Part shown: piece after piece, positions 26,637-33,065 of the stretch
Layout of the letters: every line of letters starts with the position of its first letter
How positions within the stretch are numbered: the first letter of the stretch is position 1
Source: Candidatus Rokuibacteriota bacterium
GTDB lineage: Bacteria; Methylomirabilota; Methylomirabilia; Rokubacteriales; CSP1-6
NCBI GenBank assembly: GCA_016209425.1
Contig: JACQWA010000111.1
Span: forward strand, 1-33,065
Direction: 5' to 3'
Length of the DNA stretch: 33,065 nucleotides
Notes under the pieces: generated by a model
Seen by the model: the letters and a program-made list of their open reading frames with translations, nothing else
What the model was told of the DNA's origin: nothing
Database searches by the model: none
Program-made: the position numbers and the translations under genes

Positions 26637-27440
26637 ATGACGTACGGCCGAACGCGACTCCGCCAGGCCCTAGGGATGCGAGTGGCGTCCACCTTTCTCG
26701 GGCTCCTTGTCATGCTCGCCGCTCTCTCGCCCGTCCTGCCCCTAAGCAGCCCGACGAGCATGACCGCGCGTCCGCTCGTAGCGCCATCGTGGACGCACCC
26801 CTTCGGCACCGACGACCTCGGCCGCGACGTCCTGTCGCGGGTCGTCTGGGGCACGCGCGTCTCGCTGCTCGTCGGGATCGCGGCCGCGCTGATCGCGACG
26901 CTCATCGGCACCGTCGTCGGCGGCGTCGCCGGTTTCGTCGGCGGGTGGACGGATCGCGCCCTGATGCGCTTGACGGACGCCGTCCTGATCTTGCCGACCT
27001 TCATCCTGATTCTGATCATCGTCGCGATCTTCGGCGCGACAATAGGAATCGTCATCCTGATCATCGGATTCGCGAGCTGGCCTCAGACCGCGCGCATCGC
27101 CCGCGCCGAGTTCCTCACCCTTCGGGAGCGCGAGTTCGTCCTTGCCGCCCGCAGCAGCGGCGTCCGTAATCACCGCATCATGTGGCGACACATCCTCCCG
27201 AACGCCGTGCCCGTGATCGCGACCACGGCGATCCTTCGGGCCGGCACGGCGATCCTCACGGAAGCCTCGCTCGGCTTTCTCGGGGCCAGCGACCCGAACG
27301 TGATCTCCTGGGGACAACTTCTTCTCAACTCACTCCAAGTCATGCGAGACGCGTGGTGGTCGGTTGCGTTCCCAGGGGTGGCAATCGCGCTCACGATCCT
27401 CGCGCTGAACATTCTCGGCGACGCTTTGGCCGGTGCATGA
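26637..27440 (+). CDS. ABC transporter permease, DppC/OppC-like (C-terminal tail shortened)
   Basis: HPFGTDDLGRDVLSRVVWGTRVSLL, AASSGVR-type EAA loop, LGFLGASDPNVISWGQLL; ends LNILGDALAGA* without the usual RDxLDPR tail. Confidence 0.9.
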   Translation: MTYGRTRLRQALGMRVASTFLGLLVMLAALSPVLPLSSPTSMTARPLVAPSWTHPFGTDDLGRDVLSRVVWGTRVSLLVGIAAALIATLIGTVVGGVAGFVGGWTDRALMRLTDAVLILPTFILILIIVAIFGATIGIVILIIGFASWPQTARIARAEFLTLREREFVLAARSSGVRNHRIMWRHILPNAVPVIATTAILRAGTAILTEASLGFLGASDPNVISWGQLLLNSLQVMRDAWWSVAFPGVAIALTILALNILGDALAGA

Positions 27441-27586
27441 GCGTGACCCGCGGGTGCCGGTCGCGCGGCGAACCCGCCCGCCTCGGCCGCGGCCACCATG
27501 GCGGAGACGATCTCGCCCTCATACGACTACAGGACCTGGAGCCTGGTGATCCCCCCTTCCGTCGCGCTGGCTGGAGGTCGGGGACC

Positions 27587-29125
27587 TTACGGCTTCCAGG
27601 TGGCCGCGTAGACGCGCATGATCTCGTCGCTGGAGGCCTCGTAGTTGAGCTTGGTCGAGGCCGCCTCGATGGTGAACTGGGCGTACATCGGGACCCAGTA
27701 GGCCTGGTCCACGATGAAGCGCTGGAAGCGCGAGTAGAGCTCCTGGCGCTTCCTGGGATCCACCGTGGCCCGCGCCTCCTCGAGCCACTGGTCCATCTCC
27801 TTGGCGCTGTTGTACGTGTAGGGCTGGCCCGTGTGGAAGTGGATGTAGTAGATGAAGTCGGAGTCGAAGACCGAGTTGTACCCCCAGGAGGCCATCGTGA
27901 TGCCGTCGAGCTTGGAGCCGCGGAAATTCGCCAGGTACTGCCCGACGTCCGCAAAATGCCGGGGCTTGACCTTGACCCCGACCTTGCCGAGATACCCCAT
28001 GGTGGCCTGGCCGACCTGGTCCACGTTCACGATGGAGCCCGCGTACGTGTTCAGCGTGACCTCGAAGCCGTTCGGGAACCCGGCCTCGGCCAGGAGCCTT
28101 TTCGCCGCCTCGGGATCGTAGGCGTACGGCTTGATCGCCGGGTCGAAGCCGAAGGCCATGGGGTTGGTCCCGGCGGGGGTGCGCACGGCCATGCCGCCCA
28201 GAACCTTCTGCATGATCTCGTCCACGTTCACGGCGTGGTTGACGGCACGGCGGACCTTCACGTCGGTCAACGGGGTCTTGCCAGCGCGCCCATCCCCGTC
28301 CAGCTGGAGGAAGACCACCCGGAGAATCTTGGTCGCCGTCACCCGGGCGATCCCGGACTTCTCGATGGCCGGAATCTGATCCGGGGGGAGAGCGCGGATG
28401 ATGTCCACGCCGCCGGAGAGGAGCTCGGCAATCTGGGTGGCCGTCTCGGGGATGACCCGGAACACGATGGTCTTGATCGCCGGGGCGCCCTTCCAGTACT
28501 GGTCATTGGCCCCCACGGTCGTCCGCTCCCCCTTCCGCCACTCGACGAATCTGTAGGGGCCGGTTCCCACGGGGTTTCGGGCGAAGTGGGCGTCCCCCTT
28601 TTCCTTGATGTACCTCGGCGGCACCATCCCGAAGTTACCGAAGGTCAGGATCTCGTGGATCGCCGGATAGGGTTTCTCCGTGACGATCCTGACCGTGTGC
28701 TCGTCCACCACGTCCACGGACTTGACCCACGTGAAGTTCCCCCGGATGGGCGACTTCTGCTCGGGGTTCAGCACCCGATCGAAGGAGAACTTCACGCTCT
28801 CGGCATTGAAGGGCTCTCCGTTGTGGAATTTCACGCCCTTCCGGAGCCGGAGCTCCCAGGTCGTGGGGCTCACGTTCTTGATGGCTTCCGCCAGGTGGGG
28901 GATCGGCTGCCAGGTCTTGGTGTCCCGGGCCAGGAGCGTGTCGAAGATGTGCTGGTTCATGATGATCCCCATCCGCTCGGTATGCATGTGGGGATCCATG
29001 GTGGAGGTATCCGAGCCCAGGGCCACCACCACCCGCCCCCTCGGGGCGGCGGCGGCGGGGCCGGCGGCCGGAAGCCCCAACGCCAGCGTCAGGATCACAG
29101 CGACAAAGACGCGAGACGTGTGCAT
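27587..29125 (-). CDS. ABC transporter substrate-binding protein, family 5
   Basis: Signal peptide; WELRLRKGVKFHNGEPFNAESVKFSFDRV, PVGTGPYRFVEWRKGERT, VRRAVNHAVNVDEIM. Confidence 0.92.
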   Translation of the reverse strand: MHTSRVFVAVILTLALGLPAAGPAAAAPRGRVVVALGSDTSTMDPHMHTERMGIIMNQHIFDTLLARDTKTWQPIPHLAEAIKNVSPTTWELRLRKGVKFHNGEPFNAESVKFSFDRVLNPEQKSPIRGNFTWVKSVDVVDEHTVRIVTEKPYPAIHEILTFGNFGMVPPRYIKEKGDAHFARNPVGTGPYRFVEWRKGERTTVGANDQYWKGAPAIKTIVFRVIPETATQIAELLSGGVDIIRALPPDQIPAIEKSGIARVTATKILRVVFLQLDGDGRAGKTPLTDVKVRRAVNHAVNVDEIMQKVLGGMAVRTPAGTNPMAFGFDPAIKPYAYDPEAAKRLLAEAGFPNGFEVTLNTYAGSIVNVDQVGQATMGYLGKVGVKVKPRHFADVGQYLANFRGSKLDGITMASWGYNSVFDSDFIYYIHFHTGQPYTYNSAKEMDQWLEEARATVDPRKRQELYSRFQRFIVDQAYWVPMYAQFTIEAASTKLNYEASSDEIMRVYAATWKP

Positions 29126-29135
29126 GAGTGCCCTC

Positions 29136-30536
29136 CTAGGCGGCGGCGATTTCGAACAGCGCCGCGGCCGTGCTCCGGATGCCGTTGACGAACCCCTCGA
29201 GCGTGATGCTCTCGTTGGGGGCGTGGTTCGCCTCGTCGTGGGGCGCGTACGGGACCCAGATGCTGGGGAGGCCCAGCCCCCGGGTGAACAGGTAATCGGG
29301 GATGGTCCCGCCCAGATTCGGGAACAGGACCGGCCGCCGGCCCCAGGCCCGCGTCACCGCTCGCACCACGGCCTGGCCGTACGGATGGTCCACCGGGGTG
29401 CGGGACGGCGGCACGGCCCCCAGGCGCTTCACCTCGATGTCGCCGAATCCGTGGCGCTTGAGGTGGGCGTGGATTTTCTCCTCGATCTCGTCCGGGTCCT
29501 GGTCCATCACAAGGCGGACGTCCAGCTTGGCGCGGGCCACGCGGGGAATGATGGTCTTCGACCCGGGTCCCTGATACCCGGAGGTCAGGCCCGCGACGTT
29601 GAGATTCGGCTGCATGAGGAGTCGGCGGTAGTACGCGCGGCCGGCGGCGGCCGTCTCAGGAGGAAGACCCAGGTCCGCTCGCACGCTTTCGGCGTCAAAC
29701 GGGATCGCCCGCAGGACGCGCCGATCCGCGGGCGACGGCTTCCTCACCCGGTCGTAGAACCCCGCCACGGCGACCTTGCCCCGGCGCGCCCACAGCGAGG
29801 CCAGCCCGCGGGTGAGGTGCGCGGCCGGGGCGGGTGCCACGCCGCCGTAATTCCCGGAGTGCAGGTCGCGTGCGGCCCCGCGGGCGATCAGCTCCAGGTA
29901 GAGCAGTCCCCGGCAGCCGAAGTAGACCGTGGGCCCCGACGGATGCATGGGGCCGTCCGAGGCGTAGACCACATCCGCCGCCAGCAGCTCCCGATGCGCC
30001 GAGACGAAGCCGGGAAGATTCCGGCTGGAGACCTCCTCCTCCCCCTCGAAGCACATCTTGAGGGTGAGGGGAAGCCGGCCCCGGGTTCGAAGGACCGCTT
30101 CGACGGCCTTCAGGTGGGCGAAGAGCTGCCCCTTGTTGTCGCCGGCGCCTCGGGCGTAAATGCGGCCGCGGCGGATCGACGGCTCGAACGGCGGGGTCTC
30201 CCACAGCTCCAACGGCTCGGGAGGCTGGACGTCGTAGTGCCCGTAGATCAGCACGCTCCGCCCGGCCCCCGGGGCGGGCACCTGGCCATACACGACGGGA
30301 TAGCCCGGCGTGGGGATCACCCGTGCCTCAGCGCCCGCCTCGCCCACGTAGCGCCGGACCAGCTCCGCGCACTCGCTGACCCCGACGTTCTGGGCCGAGA
30401 TGGAGGGCTGGCGGAGGAGCGTGCAGAGCTCACCGACAAACCGGTCCCGGTGCGTGTCGATGTAGCGGAATACGTCATCCACGTGGACGCGTCTCTCCCG
30501 AGCGAATATTAAGGTCGGGAAGCTGTCCGGTGTCAA
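29136..30536 (-). CDS. M20 family metallopeptidase (dipeptidase-like)
   Basis: VLIYGHYDVQPPEPLELWETPPFEPSIRRGRIYARGAGDNKGQLFAHLKAV, FEGEEEVSSRNL. True start may be downstream of 30536. Confidence 0.9.
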   Translation of the reverse strand: MTPDSFPTLIFARERRVHVDDVFRYIDTHRDRFVGELCTLLRQPSISAQNVGVSECAELVRRYVGEAGAEARVIPTPGYPVVYGQVPAPGAGRSVLIYGHYDVQPPEPLELWETPPFEPSIRRGRIYARGAGDNKGQLFAHLKAVEAVLRTRGRLPLTLKMCFEGEEEVSSRNLPGFVSAHRELLAADVVYASDGPMHPSGPTVYFGCRGLLYLELIARGAARDLHSGNYGGVAPAPAAHLTRGLASLWARRGKVAVAGFYDRVRKPSPADRRVLRAIPFDAESVRADLGLPPETAAAGRAYYRRLLMQPNLNVAGLTSGYQGPGSKTIIPRVARAKLDVRLVMDQDPDEIEEKIHAHLKRHGFGDIEVKRLGAVPPSRTPVDHPYGQAVVRAVTRAWGRRPVLFPNLGGTIPDYLFTRGLGLPSIWVPYAPHDEANHAPNESITLEGFVNGIRSTAAALFEIAAA

Positions 30537-30642
30537 GCCCCCACCGCTGCGCGGCCCGCCGACTTCTCAAGCGAAGCCCTTTGGTCTAGGATGAGCGTCG
30601 GGGAACGAACGTCGGGCGCCATGTGCCGCGGGAGGTGGTGGC

Positions 30643-30933
30643 GTGAAGCGGATCGGCATCGAGGAGGTGGTCAGTGCGCTCGCCCTCGGGCTCACCCTGC
30701 TGGGAAGCGCCGCGACCGCCACGGCTTACGAAGCCGAGTTGCGGGCCTACTGGCAGGCGCTCGCATCGATCTGCATGACCGGGGTCACGCCAGACCACGT
30801 CAGGTTCTACGAGGCAGTCGTCAAGGCGGTGGAGGCGGCTGAGTACGGCCGCGGGCGCACCTCTAACTTCTGGGGGCCGAGAAGCCCGGAGCTTGCCTAC
30901 CTCGACTGTTTTCAAGCTCCGGGCTGGCAGTAA
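30643..30933 (+). CDS. Small exported protein of unknown function
   Basis: GTG start; N-terminal hydrophobic segment VVSALALGLTLLGSAATATA; 96 aa; upstream of an SDR on the same strand. Confidence 0.55.
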   Translation: MKRIGIEEVVSALALGLTLLGSAATATAYEAELRAYWQALASICMTGVTPDHVRFYEAVVKAVEAAEYGRGRTSNFWGPRSPELAYLDCFQAPGWQ

Positions 30934-30960
30934 TCGGGCCCCCACCCGGAGGGACCAGGC

Positions 30961-31743
30961 ATGGGCCTGTTGAGCGGGAAAGTTGCCGTCATTACGGGAG
31001 CCAGCAAGGGCATCGGCCGCCTGATGAGTCAACACTTCGCACGGGAGGGAGCGAAGGTCGTCTGCGCCGCGCGCTCGGCGGAGCTGGTGGAGGAGACGGC
31101 CGCCCTGATCACGGCGGACGGCGGCCAAGGTATCGCCGTCGTCTGCGATGCCTCAAGAGAAGACGACGTGCGGCGCCTCATGGAGGCGGCCGTCGGGGCA
31201 TTCGGAAGGATCGATTGTCTGGTGAATAACGCCGGCGACAGCGGACCGACCAAACCGGTGCAGGAGTACACGACCGAGGATTGGTTCTACACCATCAACT
31301 CCTGTCTGACCACTTCCTACCTCTGCATCCGCTTCGCCGTGCCGGCCATGATCAAGGCCGGCCGCGGCGCGATCGTCAACATTTCTTCCGCCGCAGGGCG
31401 CCGGGGTATCCCGTTCCGCATCGGCTACTGCGCCGCCAAGGCGGGCCAGGTGGGGATGACCTTCGGCATGGCCCTGGAGCTGGGGCGGCACAACATCACG
31501 GTCAACGCCATCGCTCCGGCGGCCGTGGAGGGAGAGCGCATCGATCAGGTCGTCGCCGGCCAGGCCCGGGTGCTCGGCCGTCCCCTTGAGGCGGTGCGGC
31601 AAACCTTTGCCGAGCAGGGCGCGCTGAAGCGCATGGCGAAGGCTGAGGATGTGGCGAGCCTGGCGGCCTTCCTCTGCAGCGACCTGGCCCGCAACATCTC
31701 GGGCCAGTGCATCGCCATCACCGCCGGCGTCCCGGCCGTGTAG
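30961..31743 (+). CDS. SDR family oxidoreductase
   Basis: KVAVITGASKGIGRLM, NNAG, YCAAKAG catalytic YxxxK. Confidence 0.92.
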   Translation: MGLLSGKVAVITGASKGIGRLMSQHFAREGAKVVCAARSAELVEETAALITADGGQGIAVVCDASREDDVRRLMEAAVGAFGRIDCLVNNAGDSGPTKPVQEYTTEDWFYTINSCLTTSYLCIRFAVPAMIKAGRGAIVNISSAAGRRGIPFRIGYCAAKAGQVGMTFGMALELGRHNITVNAIAPAAVEGERIDQVVAGQARVLGRPLEAVRQTFAEQGALKRMAKAEDVASLAAFLCSDLARNISGQCIAITAGVPAV

Positions 31744-31779
31744 CACCCGTAGCCGCGGCGGGGTCGCGTTTCCGTTCCG

Positions 31780-31989
31780 TTACCGAAGCGGCTTGAACCT
31801 CACGACAAAATACAGGACGTTGGGCCCCTCCCGCTCGATGGTCTTCTCCAGAATCTGAATCTTGCCTCGACGGGCGGCGATCAAGATCCCCCCGATGTCT
31901 CTCGCAAACTGCTCGGGCGTGGACGTAGGCTCGTATCGTCTCCGGCAGGTGAAGCTCCCGTCCTGGTTGAAGGTCACCGAATGGCTCAC
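31780..31989 (-). CDS. Hypothetical protein (start uncertain)
   Basis: MSHSVTFNQDGSFTCRRRYEPTSTPEQFARDIGGILIAARRGKIQILEKTIE...; frame stays open upstream (...GITPKEGRATFLNFDEVQKIQNHVQR) to a stop but with no clear ATG/GTG/TTG. Confidence 0.45.
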   Translation of the reverse strand: MSHSVTFNQDGSFTCRRRYEPTSTPEQFARDIGGILIAARRGKIQILEKTIEREGPNVLYFVVRFKPLR

Positions 31990-32246
31990 CCGCTGGACGT
32001 GGTTCTGGATTTTCTGGACTTCGTCAAAGTTCAGGAACGTGGCGCGCCCCTCCTTCGGGGTGATCCCACTTCTAATGTACCCCGGCTCTCAGCCTCCCGT
32101 CCGTGTTTTTCCTCCCTGCCCTCGAAGGCTGGCGGACGCTGAGGGGTCCCATCGGCCGAAGAGCAGCCCAGTCCTGAGGTGGCCGAGCTTCGTCCCCAGC
32201 GCGACGTGCGAGTGACGCCTACGACCGAGGGCGCCCACCGTTCCCG

Positions 32247-32277
32247 TTGACCATAGCCTTTGACCATGGTAAGGTCA
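32247..32277. promoter_or_regulatory. Repeated TTGACCAT half-sites upstream of the antitoxin gene, candidate autoregulatory operator
   Basis: TTGACCAT at 32247-32254 and 32260-32267 (13 bp spacing), plus inverted GGTCA at 32273-32277, centred on ACCATGGT. Confidence 0.35.
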
Positions 32278-32283
32278 TTGCCC

Positions 32284-32526
32284 ATGGAAGAGATGGCCAT
32301 CTCAAAATTCAAAGCCACCTGTCTCGCCGTCCTGGAACGGGTCCGCCGCACGCGGCGACCGATCCGTGTTACCCGGTTCGGCGAGCCCGTGGCCGACGTA
32401 ACACCCCCCTCGGCCCCACCGCGACCCGCGCGCTGGCTGGGCGCCCTCAAGTCGACCGGGCAGATCAAGGGCGACATCGTGGCTCCGGCCATGGATGAAC
32501 GGCCCTGGGACGTGCTGCGTTCGTGA
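32284..32526 (+). CDS. Type II toxin-antitoxin antitoxin, Phd/YefM-like
   Basis: MAISKFKATCLAVLERVRRTRRPIRVTRFGEPVADVTPP; overlaps the downstream PIN gene. Start may be 32293 or 32260. Confidence 0.8.
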   Translation: MEEMAISKFKATCLAVLERVRRTRRPIRVTRFGEPVADVTPPSAPPRPARWLGALKSTGQIKGDIVAPAMDERPWDVLRS

Positions 32527-32918
32527 AGCTCCTCCTCGATACCCACATCTGGCTCTGGAGCCTGCTGGCACCGGAGCACCTGACCCGTCGTGTCGCGAAG
32601 GCGCTCGAGAGCCCCCACAACGAGCTGTGGCTGTCGCCGCTCAGCACGTGGGAGCTCCTCGTCCTGGTCGAGCGAGGACGCATCGTCCTGGACCGCGCCG
32701 TGGACGCGTGGCTCTCGGACGCGATGGGTCGAGCTCCGCTGAGGGAGGCGCCGCTCACGCACGAGGTCGCGCTCGAGACGCGCCGCGTGAGGCTGTCCAA
32801 CCGCGATCCCATCGATACGTTCCTGGTGGCGACCGCGAGGGTCCTCGACCTGACGTTGCTCACAGCTGACGAACAGATCATCGGGACCAAGGGAGTGTCA
32901 GTCCTCGCCAATCGCTAA
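32523..32918 (+). CDS. PIN domain toxin (VapC-like)
   Basis: KLLLDTHIWLWSLL, LSPLSTWELLVLVERGRI, RDPIDTFLVATARVLDLTLLTADEQI; GTG start overlapping antitoxin stop (GTGA). Confidence 0.85.
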   Translation: MKLLLDTHIWLWSLLAPEHLTRRVAKALESPHNELWLSPLSTWELLVLVERGRIVLDRAVDAWLSDAMGRAPLREAPLTHEVALETRRVRLSNRDPIDTFLVATARVLDLTLLTADEQIIGTKGVSVLANR

Positions 32919-32942
32919 CCCGAATGATGTTCATAATTCGGG
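32919..32942. repeat. Perfect inverted repeat (terminator or mobile-element end)
   Basis: CCCGAAT-GATGTTCATA-ATTCGGG: 7 bp arms, 10 nt loop, directly after the PIN gene stop. Confidence 0.4.
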
Positions 32943-33065
32943 CTCGTCACCGAAAATCGCATGGAATCCCAATATCCCCACGTCGTTTCACCCTCTCGGC
33001 TTCATCGGACCGCCCTGACCTGCACACCAGAGTGTCCGAGAACGGGGAGCAGGAAAACCGAATAC

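Noticed and set aside
32031-32100. Possible upstream TGA-Sec extension of the hypothetical protein at 31780-31989
   Set aside because: The in-frame TGA upstream is not in a recognisable redox motif and the sequence before it matches no family; an unclear start codon is the simpler explanation.
1-33065. CRISPR arrays, rRNA and tRNA genes, Sec machinery
   Set aside because: No regularly spaced repeats, recognisable rRNA or tRNA, and no ORF with SelA, SelB or SelD features seen by eye.

Overview
High-GC bacterial window (33 kb), densely coding. Most of it is catabolic and transport cargo: three Dpp/Opp-type ABC permease pairs, three family-5 solute-binding proteins, an amidohydrolase, a PLP aminotransferase, an ALDH7-like dehydrogenase, MmgE/PrpD, an Asp/Glu racemase-like protein, an IclR regulator, an LLM flavin oxidoreductase, an M20 peptidase and an SDR. 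It also holds a STAS-GNAT fusion translationally overlapping a 7TM-GAF histidine kinase, a PPi-type phosphofructokinase candidate, an HMG-CoA lyase and a Phd/VapC-type toxin-antitoxin pair. The standout is at 1184-2295. Two adjacent exported thioredoxin-fold genes each carry one in-frame TGA exactly where the catalytic Cys is expected. One is a peroxiredoxin (FTAT-U-TAEI, TGA 1394-1396); the other is a TlpA/ResA-like protein (WATW-U-PDC, TGA 1945-1947). ORF callers break each gene in two. They are best read as tandem candidate selenoproteins, possibly an extracytoplasmic selenium-based peroxide/thiol redox pair. No Sec machinery (selA/selB/selD/selC) is visible in this window, so the Sec interpretation needs genome-level confirmation. 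All family calls are from motif reading only; no database search was run.
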